This document shows, in pieces, positions 55,343 through 64,000 of a stretch of 64,000 bases of DNA. The DNA lies in contig JBGANS010000012.1 in NCBI GenBank assembly GCA_044222195.1, positions 82,828 through 146,827 of the forward strand, read 5' to 3'. Each line of letters begins with the position of its first letter. The stretch's first letter is position 1. The translations under genes were made by a program, and so were the position numbers. The DNA is from JAHBXE01 sp044222195. Its GTDB lineage: Bacteria; Planctomycetota; Phycisphaerae; Phycisphaerales; UBA1924. Below the pieces are notes generated by a model. The model searched no databases, was not told where the DNA came from, and was given only the letters and a program-made list of their open reading frames with translations.

Positions 55343-56810
55343 CCGGGGATTGTGCCGCGACCGGCCGCGAGGACCGCATATCACCAGTGATGTCCCGGCG
55401 ACGAGGGACGGTCTCGGAGCGGCGCACGCGTCCTGTGATCAGGCACATTGAAAAGCGTTGAATGCCCGCCTTCCGGCCCGCCCCCCGTCGTGACATCACC
55501 GACTGTACCAGCGACAAGGAATGTCATGCACCACCTCCCCGTCCCCAGACTCGTTCAGCTGCTCTTCCCGCACCCGGTCGCCGGCTCCGCGCCCGGCGCT
55601 CGCACCTCGACCCACCCGCGGTGCCGGACGCCCCCGGGCGGTCGCGGCGCAGAGGCGTACCCCCGCCTGCGCGCCCGAGGGGGACGCCCGCCGGGTGAAG
55701 TGAATGTCGGCTGTTTGCAGGGCACAGCCGACCAAGCCCACTGACAACCTGAATGAACCTTCATTCCGCTCCGCTGGTCCCACGTCACTTCACAGGACCG
55801 TGCACGCTCGGCGGACCAACCTTTTCAAAGCACACGCACTGTCATGCCTCCATTCCCGATACGACCACCATGGCACGCACTCTGGTTTCCAGAGTTGACG
55901 TTGCTCACTCCATAGTGGTCGCGTCGGGCAAACCTTCGGTCGTGCCGCGATGTTCAGAGCCAACACCCGCAGCACGCTCCACCGGATCACACCACACCCG
56001 CCGGCCCGCCAGGGCCGGCCGCGTGCGGCCGTCCGCACCTTCTTTCCAGAGATACGGCCCCTCGGGGCGTGGACCATGCGGTCCACGCCCCAGGGCCGCG
56101 GCATCATCAGGACGGGAATACCCGTCGCGGCTTTCCTTCCGGCATCGTGCCCGGCACCACCCGTAGCACGCCGACGCCCGGACCACTGCCTTGCAGTCCC
56201 GGCGCGGGGCTTGCGCCCCGTGTGTACTTGCCGCACTCTCCCGATCCGGCCCCTTTGAATCACCCAGCCGACCCCGCGCCACGCGCGGAGCTGGGCACCG
56301 GGAACCACCCCGGCGGGACCGGACCATCCCGAGTTCGCCACGAACGTCGGCCTGTTGCTGAAGTCGCTAGGACCAGTTACGGTCCGGGTCGAATGACGCC
56401 CGTCCATCCTCCCGGATGGAACGGTGTTTGCGCCGCTTGAGCGGCGATTTCCCGGGGTAGAAACCAGAAGCTCCCCGGTACCCGTCGTCATTCAATGTTC
56501 GCGGTTCGGCTCCGTCTTCAACAGGCCTCACCGGCAAGCCCTTTCGGGCCGCTGTGTGGTTGAGCTTTTCGTCGTCACGGTGCTTCGCCGTGCCGCCGGG
56601 GACTGTCGCGTCCCCGGGCGCCCGCGTCTCCGCGGTGCGCACTCCCCACGCCGGCCAGGGTTGAACGGGCTGCCGCTGACGCGGCGTTGCGCCCGAGCCC
56701 CCCTGGGTGGATTTGCACCACTTCATTCGTGACCGCCTGACCATGAGCGTCAGGTGTGCCCTCGTCGCCCGGCTTCGGCGTGGAACACTCACGGCGCGAA
56801 TGTTCCACGG
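55343..56810 (-). ncRNA. long hairpin-dense noncoding region, possible structured RNA
   Basis: No frame here looks like a protein; those that are open are Arg/Pro/Gly-rich. Between about 55,999 and 56,809 stem-loops follow one another: 56,000-56,019 (8 bp), 56,055-56,098 (12-bp perfect arm GGGGCGTGGACC plus outer pairs), 56,111-56,126, 56,185-56,197, 56,205-56,220 (loop GCAA on the minus strand), 56,404-56,419 (GGGA), 56,431-56,446, 56,538-56,549 (GAAA), 56,596-56,617, 56,576-56,592 and 56,779-56,809. GNRA loops appear only when read on the minus strand, which suggests transcription in that direction. This may be the 5' part of a group II intron or a separate RNA. The interval 55,343-55,998 has weaker structure. 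Confidence 0.45.
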
Positions 56811-56834
56811 AGCGGTCGATCGGAGTTCGTGTGT

Positions 56835-57015
56835 ATCGAGTAGAACGCTGGGATTGTCCCTGTCATTTCAGGGGTTTGGAACCGCAGCGAGCCCTCGTCG
56901 AACCGGACGAGCCAGTCTCCTGGCATCCGGCTCTACGGGTCAGAGACCATGCGCGGGTGGTCAGCCCGCATCCGCTTGTCCGGTTGGTGGCCGGACTTTC
57001 GGCGTCTCTGCCCGT
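56835..57015 (-). ncRNA. group II intron 3' fragment: domains IV, V and VI
   Basis: Domain V is at 56,933-56,900 on the minus strand: 34 nt, GAGCCGGAT ... TCCGGTTC arms, catalytic AGC at 56,932-56,930, inner GCCAG/CTGGC stem with GAGA loop, and a two-base bulge at 56,909-56,908. This has the size and layout of known bacterial domain V. A 12-bp stem (57,015-57,004 with 56,947-56,935, one bulged A) just before it is a fitting domain IV. Domain VI follows with CGCTG/CAGCG arms and the sequence TTCTACTC near the expected 3' end (about 56,835-56,841). Only ~90 nt separate the domain IV stem from the next gene, so domains I-III are missing upstream. No reverse transcriptase gene is present. Confidence 0.85.
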
Positions 57016-57105
57016 CCTGATGATGCCGGTGCGTCGTTGCGCTTTGCCGACAGACACGGAGTCACCTCCGCGATGCCGCGGTTGTACCAGAACGCTGTTC
57101 GGATG

Positions 57106-57549
57106 TCATGGCCAATGTCGCTTGTGCAGCGCGGCGAGGATCGCGTCGGCCATCCGCCGCTCGAACTCGGCCCGGTCGGCGTCGTGCTGCTCACCGTTGG
57201 CGGGGAGTCGCCACGGCCCGGACGAGGCCACCTCGACCTCAACAGCGCTCAGGGCCGGCTCGACCGCGGTGATCATCGCCCGCAGCATGTGCGAGGCGCT
57301 CAACCGGGTGCGCGTGGCCGCACGGAGCCGTTCCACGAGCACATCCAGCACCTCGGCCGTGTGCTCCGTGAGAACCACCTCGCGTTTGACGGGGTGAGCC
57401 CGACGTCGGGCCCGGGGCACCTCGCCCTTCTCGGGGTTTGGGTCACGCTCCGGGGCAGGGCGTGGGTCGACAGCACCGGAGACGGCGGCGGCGTCCAGCA
57501 GCCGGGCGACGGCGCTGGTGGTGGGAACAGTTGCAAGAGGCTTAGGCAT
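57106..57549 (-). CDS. 147-aa protein after parA, possible partition partner
   Basis: From ATG 57547-57549, overlapping the end of parA by 8 nt. A basic N-terminal half (PEKGEVPRARRRAHPVKREV) precedes a helical segment with VLTEHTAEVLDVLVERLRAATRT and LSASHMLRAMITAVEPAL (quoted in parts), a layout like small ribbon-helix-helix or ParB-type partners of plasmid ParA proteins. Not a classical ParB. Its stop lies directly next to group II intron sequence. Confidence 0.65.
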   Translation of the reverse strand: MPKPLATVPTTSAVARLLDAAAVSGAVDPRPAPERDPNPEKGEVPRARRRAHPVKREVVLTEHTAEVLDVLVERLRAATRTRLSASHMLRAMITAVEPALSAVEVEVASSGPWRLPANGEQHDADRAEFERRMADAILAALHKRHWP

Positions 57550-58444
57550 GTTGTCCGTGCGCCTCCAGAAGATCGTCGGCCATCGCGAGGAGCGCCGGCG
57601 TATTCCACCCCGGCGGCTCGCCGAGTGTCCCACCGAGGAACCGGTCCCGGTGCAAAGTCCGGTGTTCCACCTCATCAGCAAGGCGCTTGAACTGCCGGGC
57701 GACGAGCAGGCGGTCGCTGTGTTCGTGCTCGAACACCGTCTTGCCCAGCCCAGACATGGTCGGAATCACCACGGCCTGACTCACGGCCGTGCGGAATCGC
57801 CTCCCCGGCATAAGCGCTTGCACCAGGTCATCGAGTTGGGAGCGGAGCTTCCTTGTCCTGCCATCGACATTTGTGAAAACCACTCCGAGCACTTCGAGTT
57901 CGGGATTGCGGCGTGCCCGCACGTCCGCGATATCGCGGCAAGCTTCGCTCAGTCCCGCCAGGGCCAGGGGGTGCGGGAAGGCGGCGAGCAGGAACCACTC
58001 CGCCGCCGAATACGCGGCCACGGTCGTGACGGCTCCGGCTGAGGGCGGCGTGTCGATGATGATGAAGTCGTACAGGTGTCTTGCCGCCGCCAGCGCTCGG
58101 TCCAGCACACGTGTCCGGTCCACGAACTTGGACAGCATGGAGTCAAGCTCCGCGAGTTGCGGGCGTGCCGGCAGAAGGTGCAGCCGCTCCGGTAATCCTT
58201 CATTGACCACGAGAGCTTCCAGAGGCTCTTCGGTGGTCAGCAGTTCGAGGGCCCCGGCGTACGAGTTCTGGTGCACGCCGAGGTGCTTGGTCGCGCCCGC
58301 GGACGGGTCAAGGTCCATGAGCAAGCAGGTGTGTCCGCGCATGCTCAGGGCGGCGGCGAGGTGAACGGCGGTCGTCGTCTTCCCGACACCGCCCTTCTGA
58401 TTGCCGACCGCGATGCATATGCCTTTCTTCAATCGTGTCTCCAT
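57542..58444 (-). CDS. parA: ParA-family partition ATPase
   Basis: A 300-aa protein from ATG 58442-58444 with GGAGG upstream. Deviant Walker A VGNQKGGVGKTTTAVHLA, Walker A' DLDPSAGATKHLG, Walker B YDFIIIDTPPSAGAV. No N-terminal helix-turn-helix, so it is the short Ia/Ib-like type. It would position or segregate the excised element. The longer frame to 59,104 is Arg-rich shadow sequence. Downstream gene overlaps by 8 nt. Confidence 0.9.
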   Translation of the reverse strand: METRLKKGICIAVGNQKGGVGKTTTAVHLAAALSMRGHTCLLMDLDPSAGATKHLGVHQNSYAGALELLTTEEPLEALVVNEGLPERLHLLPARPQLAELDSMLSKFVDRTRVLDRALAAARHLYDFIIIDTPPSAGAVTTVAAYSAAEWFLLAAFPHPLALAGLSEACRDIADVRARRNPELEVLGVVFTNVDGRTRKLRSQLDDLVQALMPGRRFRTAVSQAVVIPTMSGLGKTVFEHEHSDRLLVARQFKRLADEVEHRTLHRDRFLGGTLGEPPGWNTPALLAMADDLLEAHGQHA

Positions 58445-58882
58445 AGTCCTCCGTGTGATTGGAGCGGGCAGGCCCGTGCGATGGCCGGGCAGCCCGCTGT
58501 CCCTCCTCCGTACCACGCTTCGGCCGCGAGCGCAAGGCCGGTTCAGACCGTGGTTGATCGCCTGTTGTCGGGACAACGGCCCTTGCGGTACGGTGAGGCC
58601 GAAAGGCGAGACGCCCGCTGAGGCACGGGCGTCCAACCTCTTTGACTGAATGAAGGGATGGAGCCGGTCGAGATGACCGGCGCCAGTGTCGAACCGACCA
58701 GCACGCGGATTGGTCGAGCACCGGAGCACCCTCCCGCCGCGGGGGCGGCAGGGGTCCGGCAGACCATCCGTGAGTAGCGCAGTTCCCGGGGACCTGTCAA
58801 GGGTCTCCGCAACCCATGCGCGTGGTGCGGCTCGGCTCAAGTGATCGGCGGCTGTCCCGGACGACCGAACAGGTGAGCCACC
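58445..58882. other. 438-nt intergenic region, possible parS or replication origin
   Basis: No gene seen between parA and the divergent replication-like gene. It contains several stem-loops: GTTGTC/GACAAC at 58,564-58,577, GACGCCCG/CGGGCGTC at 58,610-58,633, GCCGGTC/GACCGGC at 58,663-58,682 and CGACCA/TGGTCG at 58,694-58,715. No clear iterated direct repeats were found. Position and structure fit a centromere-like site or origin, without proof. Confidence 0.4.
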
Positions 58883-60487
58883 ATGAACAACGCACCCAGC
58901 CCGCAGAACGCGGGCCGCATCATCATCGACAAACCCGACGGCGGGTTCGCTTTCGTACCCGCCGCCACATTGCTCGCGCTGTGGCGGGCCTACCGGGACG
59001 GGCAGCTCGAACTGCTCGATGTTCGCGTCGGACTTGCGGCGATCGAGGTGGTCACGCGCGTGTCGATGGGTCGCATCGCCTCGACCGCATCGTCCCGGCG
59101 GCACATGCTGCAGCGGCTCACCGGGACCACGGACCTGCGTCGGATCAACGCCGCGCTCCGTCGGCTGGAATCCGCCGGACTTCCCGCTGGCAAGCTGTCG
59201 GCACGACGGCCGGACATCGACTCACTCGTTGCCATGCTCGACCCGGGCACACGGTCCCTGGTCCAGAATCACCGCCGCCGAGTGCCCGTCCCTCGCCGCG
59301 TGCTCCTATTCCTGGCCCGCTGCACACGCCCCGCGGTCATGGCGGCCACCTTCGGCCATCTGCTCCGCGGGATGTACTACCGATCGGGGGCGTGTGTGGC
59401 CGGCGGCACGTGCAAGGCGTCGTGGATCGCCGAGACGTTTGGGCTCGACCTCCGCACCGTGAAGGCGGCGAGGGCAGAACTCACCAGGATCGGTTGGCTC
59501 CAACCCCGGCCCACGCCCCAGATCCTCCTGAACCGCTTTGGCCCTCGGTTCCTTCTCAACATGCACTGGGCCCCTCCGCACGACCGCCAACCACCACCCC
59601 GGACCGGGTCGCAGGCGCTTCAATCACCACCCCCAGAGAAGAACAGGAATCTCTCCTTACGGAGATCTGGGAACCAGAAACGCGAAACCGCTGGTGTCTG
59701 TGCCGGTCAACCGAGCATGCTCCGTGTTGAGCCCGAGGACCTCCGGGAATCCTCGCGGCTCGACGCCCTGTACCGTGACGCCATCGCCCGCCGCTGGCTC
59801 CCGTCGAGTGAAGCGATGCGCCTGGCATTCTTCGGCGCGTGCGAGCATGCGTTCGCCGCCGGGGATCGGAACGTCCCCGGGCTGTTTGTGTCCATCATCC
59901 GCCGGGGCCTGTGGCGGAACATCACCCAGGCCGACGAAGACCGTGCCCGCAGGCGGCTCGCCGAGATGGACTTTGGCGAAACGCTCGACCGGGGGCGGAA
60001 CTCCGACGACCAACCCGACGATGGTCCGGAATCGGACATCCCTGTCGGCGAAGATTCTCTTGACACCATCGGAACCTGTGTTAGCATGTATGCGTACACA
60101 CAAGCGACAGGAGACCGATATGGCCAAGCGTGCCCCCACTCCACAGCCCATCGGCGAGCGGCTCCGCCTGAAGCGCGTCGAGACGCTCGGCAAGGGCCTC
60201 CGCGAAATGGCGAGAGCCCTGGACATCGCCCCCGCGCACCTGACCGACATCGAGAGCGGACGGCGCAGCCCTTCCGAAGAGTTGATGCTCCGCATAGCGA
60301 CGGCGTATCAGGTACCGGAGCACGAGCTCCGCTCGGCGTTCTCCAAGCCCGACGCGATCGTCCACGAGATCGCGAGCGAGAGCCCGACCTCGTCCGAGAA
60401 GGTGCCTCAACTGCTCCGCTCCGTCCGCGGCCTCTCCGCGGAGCAGTACGACCGGCTCATCCAGCAGGCCCGCAAGCTCCCGCGTGA
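58883..60487 (+). CDS. replication-initiator-like winged-helix protein, 3' end uncertain
   Basis: The 534-aa frame begins RIIIDKPDGGFAFVPAATLL. A winged-helix-type segment around residues 180-220 (CKASWIAETFGLDLRTVKAARAELTRIGWL, in part) resembles plasmid replication or helix-turn-helix proteins. The C-terminal part up to about residue 410 looks genuine (LDALYRDAIARRWLPSSEAM, LFVSIIRRGLWRNITQADED). Beyond about residue 412 the frame runs 368 nt through the next gene (60,120-60,509) as Arg/Pro/Ala-rich sequence, so the real end may be near 60,100, or a frameshift may have removed the stop. Confidence 0.62.
   Translation: MNNAPSPQNAGRIIIDKPDGGFAFVPAATLLALWRAYRDGQLELLDVRVGLAAIEVVTRVSMGRIASTASSRRHMLQRLTGTTDLRRINAALRRLESAGLPAGKLSARRPDIDSLVAMLDPGTRSLVQNHRRRVPVPRRVLLFLARCTRPAVMAATFGHLLRGMYYRSGACVAGGTCKASWIAETFGLDLRTVKAARAELTRIGWLQPRPTPQILLNRFGPRFLLNMHWAPPHDRQPPPRTGSQALQSPPPEKNRNLSLRRSGNQKRETAGVCAGQPSMLRVEPEDLRESSRLDALYRDAIARRWLPSSEAMRLAFFGACEHAFAAGDRNVPGLFVSIIRRGLWRNITQADEDRARRRLAEMDFGETLDRGRNSDDQPDDGPESDIPVGEDSLDTIGTCVSMYAYTQATGDRYGQACPHSTAHRRAAPPEARRDARQGPPRNGESPGHRPRAPDRHRERTAQPFRRVDAPHSDGVSGTGARAPLGVLQARRDRPRDREREPDLVREGASTAPLRPRPLRGAVRPAHPAGPQAPA
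60060..60113 (+). promoter_or_regulatory. promoter and operator of the XRE/ImmA genes
   Basis: TTGACA at 60,060-60,065, 16 nt, TAGCAT at 60,082-60,087. An imperfect palindrome is centred on it: TGTGT (60,077-60,081), GCAT (60,084-60,087), ATGC (60,090-60,093), ACACA (60,096-60,100). AGGAG at 60,109-60,113 precedes ATG 60,120. A repressor site over the -10 box fits autoregulation by the XRE protein. Confidence 0.7.
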
Positions 60488-60509
60488 GAAGGGAGCGTCC
60501 GGCACGTGA
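60120..60509 (+). CDS. XRE-family repressor (ImmR-like)
   Basis: A 129-aa protein from ATG 60120-60122. Helix-turn-helix at residues about 15-70: RLRLKRVETLGKGLREMARA, DIAPAHLTDIESGRRSPSE, LRIATAYQVPEHEL. The last third is helical. It is followed by an overlapping ImmA-type peptidase gene, as in mobile elements where the peptidase inactivates the repressor to trigger excision. Confidence 0.85.
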   Translation: MAKRAPTPQPIGERLRLKRVETLGKGLREMARALDIAPAHLTDIESGRRSPSEELMLRIATAYQVPEHELRSAFSKPDAIVHEIASESPTSSEKVPQLLRSVRGLSAEQYDRLIQQARKLPREKGASGT

Positions 60510-61189
60510 GCGCACCGGCGTTCCAACTCTGGCCGACGATGCGGCGCGTCGAGCGCACGGCGTGGAACGCGATCGTGCGGTGCACCCGCGCCGAGAAGCT
60601 CAGCACGCTCCCGCTCCCCATCCCGGTGGAACAGTGGGTCGAGGGGCCGCTCGGGGTCACGTTCGGCATCGCCGACCTCGGCCCGGGCGTCCTGGGCATC
60701 GCGCGGCCACCGACCCGCGAGATGCTCATCAGCGACACGCTCGTCAACGCGGAGCCGCGCTTCCGGTTCACGATCGCGCACGAACTCGGACACATCCTGC
60801 TTCACCCACGGTTGCACGCCGAGTTCCGAGAGCGGGCCGACGGGGACTACGTCGAGGATCGCATCGAGCGGGAAGCCGATCGGTTCGCGGCGGCGTTCCT
60901 CATGCCGCTCCCGGCGCTCGGGGTGGAACTCACACGGGTCACGGCGAAGCACGGCACGGACCCAGGCGCGATCCTCGCCTCTGCCCGAGCATCGCATCCC
61001 GAATCGCTCCGCCTTCTTCGCTCCCACGTTCTGCCGCACATTACCCGCCGGTTCGGCGTGTCTTTGTCCGCCGCGGCCCGGCGATTCTGCGATGTCCAGC
61101 TGCCCACTGGCGACACGGCCCTCCCCTGGGAGGTCTGCGCCCAACTTCTTCCGCCGGACCCGGTCCGAGACGGCCGCCGTCAGTCATAG
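60506..61189 (+). CDS. ImmA/IrrE-family metallopeptidase
   Basis: A 227-aa protein starting with GTG 60506-60508 overlapping the repressor stop (GTGA). Zinc site FTIAHELGHILLH (H-E-x-x-H) with the third ligand in RIEREADRFAAAFLMP. This is the ICEBs1 ImmA arrangement: site-specific cleavage of the adjacent repressor on damage or signal. A helical C-terminal extension of 60-70 residues follows. Confidence 0.87.
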   Translation: MSAPAFQLWPTMRRVERTAWNAIVRCTRAEKLSTLPLPIPVEQWVEGPLGVTFGIADLGPGVLGIARPPTREMLISDTLVNAEPRFRFTIAHELGHILLHPRLHAEFRERADGDYVEDRIEREADRFAAAFLMPLPALGVELTRVTAKHGTDPGAILASARASHPESLRLLRSHVLPHITRRFGVSLSAAARRFCDVQLPTGDTALPWEVCAQLLPPDPVRDGRRQS

Positions 61190-61205
61190 GGGTTTCTTTG
61201 CGCGC

Positions 61206-61240
61206 TTGATGTTCGCATGTACGCTTTCATGCAATGAGTC
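61206..61240 (+). promoter_or_regulatory. second copy of the XRE operator-like motif before the integrase module
   Basis: TGTTCGCATGTACGC at 61,210-61,224 matches TGTTAGCATGTATGC at the XRE promoter in 13 of 15 bases. A loose -35 (TTGATG, 61,206-61,211) and ATGCAA 17 nt later could form a promoter for the downstream genes at 61,247 onward. It suggests the XRE protein also controls the integration module. Confidence 0.5.
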
Positions 61241-61246
61241 TTCGCC

Positions 61247-61471
61247 ATGACCAGCCACCAACCACCCAAGCAGGAGGAGCCGTTCCGGCTGTCGCTGGAT
61301 GACGGCCGTACCTCCGCCTCACCAGACCGGGCGTCACCGACAGACGCACCACCGCGGGACTGCCCGGGTCAGCACCTCTACTTCTGCCCTCGGTGCGGTG
61401 AGGCCGCCACGAGCGCCATGGACGTTTGTCGCCGGTGCGGTGCGCGCCGGTGTATCGGATGCGCCGAGTAG
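61247..61471 (+). CDS. small zinc-ribbon protein
   Basis: A 74-aa protein from ATG 61247-61249. The first half is low-complexity and hydrophilic. The second half has three Cys pairs: FCPRCGEA, CRRCGA and RRCIGCAE, a double zinc-ribbon. First gene of the right-end module; function unknown, maybe DNA-binding regulator of recombination. Confidence 0.65.
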   Translation: MTSHQPPKQEEPFRLSLDDGRTSASPDRASPTDAPPRDCPGQHLYFCPRCGEAATSAMDVCRRCGARRCIGCAE

Positions 61472-61532
61472 ATCGAGAGATGTGCTCGGACCGCCGCGTT
61501 GCGGTGGGTCCAACGCGGCGAAGTTGTCAGCC

Positions 61533-62186
61533 ATGGAGGCCACGATGATGTCGTTTACAGAACTCGAAGTGCGGGCCCTAGCTCGTGCGGCATCGTCGAG
61601 CCCGTGGTGGTTGGCGTTCATCTTCATCGGAGCCGAAGCCGGCCTCACCGCCGGCGAAGCACTGCGTCTGACTCCGAGCGACGTGGACCTCGCTCGGCGG
61701 ACTGTCCGCGTGACTTCGAGAAGCCAGCATGTCGTCGAAGTCGATGACGGATGGTGGCCGGTGTTCTCCACTCCGAAGCCATCGAGCCGCGACCGAGTCG
61801 TGCCGATGTCTCGTGATACGCACGCAGCTCTCTCCGGCTTGCTCATGCGTGTGGACTCTCCGTACCTCTTCGTTCCGGGTCGGCGTCTTGGCAAACTCTG
61901 GCCGTTCTACGACCGCGGCCTCGTGCCTCGGCCCTCGGACCTCGCACCCGGCTTGACCGAGGCTTTCGTGGCTCTGCAGCATCACGCCCATCCCCTCTTG
62001 AGCTTGATGCGTGCGTCCGGGTCGGCACCGACGCGGTGGCCCATCCGTCCGTTGGCCGCCCTCCGAGAGACGTTTCGGATTCGTGTCACCGCCCACTCCT
62101 CGCCTGCGGAAGTCGCCGCCCTTATGGGAATGCGCACGAACCAGGTCCGTCCGGCCCGCCACGGTGCGGGAGGGGGAGGTCGCTGA
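61533..62186 (+). CDS. inactivated tyrosine-recombinase paralogue (catalytic domain only)
   Basis: A 217-aa frame from ATG 61533-61535. The stretch ARAASSSPWWLAFIFIGAEAGLTAGEAL, in parts, aligns with ASSLWWRAFILLDETSGLRKSEL of the neighbouring integrase, and DVDLARRTVRVTSR with DIDFERRTVRVCAK. The catalytic Arg is Thr, Lys is Arg, the first His is Ala (AALRETF against HDLRRTY, Arg kept), the second His is Met (LMGMRT against YMGHAK), and no Tyr follows. The N-terminal arm- and core-binding domains are absent. The frame is intact despite the lost residues, so it may have a regulatory role rather than being a decayed gene. Confidence 0.75.
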   Translation: MEATMMSFTELEVRALARAASSSPWWLAFIFIGAEAGLTAGEALRLTPSDVDLARRTVRVTSRSQHVVEVDDGWWPVFSTPKPSSRDRVVPMSRDTHAALSGLLMRVDSPYLFVPGRRLGKLWPFYDRGLVPRPSDLAPGLTEAFVALQHHAHPLLSLMRASGSAPTRWPIRPLAALRETFRIRVTAHSSPAEVAALMGMRTNQVRPARHGAGGGGR

Positions 62187-62188
62187 CC

Positions 62189-62497
62189 ATGTTCACACCA
62201 GAGTGGTTGCCGACGGACCCGCCCCGAATCGCACCGGCCCTCATGACCGCCGCGGAAGCGGCGACGTACCTCCGCCTCAACCAGGACGGCCGCGATATCG
62301 CCGATGCCATCAAGTCCCTTGAACACCTGGTCAATGAGGGCAGGCTCCGGCCGTGCCGCGTGGGCCGCTGGAACCGGTACGCCCGCGCGGAACTCGACCG
62401 CTTCATCAGCGACCAGACCGAGCGTTACGCCCCACGGGGCGGGACGACGAACGGTGTCCGTCCCGACGATCCCGACACCGAAGCACGCCTAGATTGA
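62189..62497 (+). CDS. helix-turn-helix protein, probable recombination directionality factor
   Basis: A 102-aa protein from ATG 62189-62191, 2 nt after the previous gene. HTH_17-type domain: PALMTAAEAATYLRLNQDG, IKSLEHLVNEGRLRPCRVG, WNRYARAELDRFISDQ. Such proteins next to an integrase are often excisionases. The C-terminal end is unstructured. Confidence 0.75.
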   Translation: MFTPEWLPTDPPRIAPALMTAAEAATYLRLNQDGRDIADAIKSLEHLVNEGRLRPCRVGRWNRYARAELDRFISDQTERYAPRGGTTNGVRPDDPDTEARLD

Positions 62498-62517
62498 TCC
62501 GGTTCGAGGAGCACCGC

Positions 62518-63938
<1,421 letters not shown>

Positions 63939-63954
63939 AAAAGGTCTGGGCAGA

Positions 63955-63982
63955 TTTGTAGGTCGCCCGCGGACCGTGTCAA
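63955..63982 (-). promoter_or_regulatory. promoter of tRNA-Asp
   Basis: On the minus strand TTGACA at 63,982-63,977, 16 nt, TACAAA at 63,960-63,955; the tRNA 5' end is 17 nt further. Confidence 0.8.
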
Positions 63983-64000
63983 GGACAATCTGTCTCCCGA

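Noticed and set aside
55790..56491. 233-aa minus-strand frame
   Set aside because: It runs through stem-loop-rich DNA, is Arg/Pro/Gly-rich and has no recognisable motif; more likely a by-product of structured noncoding DNA.
56863..57057. 64-aa minus-strand frame across domain V
   Set aside because: Its sequence is a translation of group II intron domain V, a common source of spurious proteins.

Overview
The window looks like a high-GC planctomycete chromosome, probably Phycisphaerae-like. The left flank has a DUF1501/DUF1800 pair, a membrane VWA protein, two ECF sigma factor plus Ser/Thr kinase pairs (one kinase fused to WD40 repeats) and two secreted proteins with PEP-CTERM-like tails. Positions 1-15,935 are this chromosomal backbone and end with rsmH (16S rRNA m4C1402 methyltransferase).

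Positions 15,936-63,906 are a ~48 kb integrated element. Its ends are a 42-bp direct repeat of the 3' end of a tRNA-Asp gene. The intact tRNA-Asp lies at the right end next to the integrase, and the displaced 3' end with its original terminator lies at the left. Copies of AGGACGCAT occur inside both ends and look like integrase arm sites. The element encodes a MobF relaxase, a coupling protein, ParA- and ParB-like proteins, a replication-like winged-helix protein, ArdA antirestriction, an ImmR/ImmA-type repressor-protease switch and a right-end module of Zn-ribbon protein, inactivated recombinase paralogue, excisionase-like HTH and integrase. I see no type IV secretion channel genes, so it looks mobilizable rather than self-transmissible.

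The left half (17,133-36,861) is a compact co-directional minus-strand run of defence genes: an HTH protein, a DUF3883 SNF2-like helicase, a DUF932 protein, an unrecognised 171-aa protein, a DUF1156 DNA methylase, a DUF499 ATPase, HamA- and HamB-like proteins (Hachiman), and GajA- and GajB-like proteins (Gabija). Gaps are mostly under 80 nt and several genes overlap, so three systems may be co-transcribed. A HigB/HigA-ImmA toxin-antitoxin pair and a large ParB sit just upstream.

The middle (39-55 kb) holds partition, transfer and anti-restriction genes and several unrecognised small proteins separated by GC-rich hairpins. Between 55.27 and 57.1 kb there is no convincing gene. On the minus strand it carries a textbook group II intron domain V with its domain IV stem, and then ~0.8 kb dense in stem-loops, several capped by GNRA loops. 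This is either intron debris in an unusual order or a large structured RNA.
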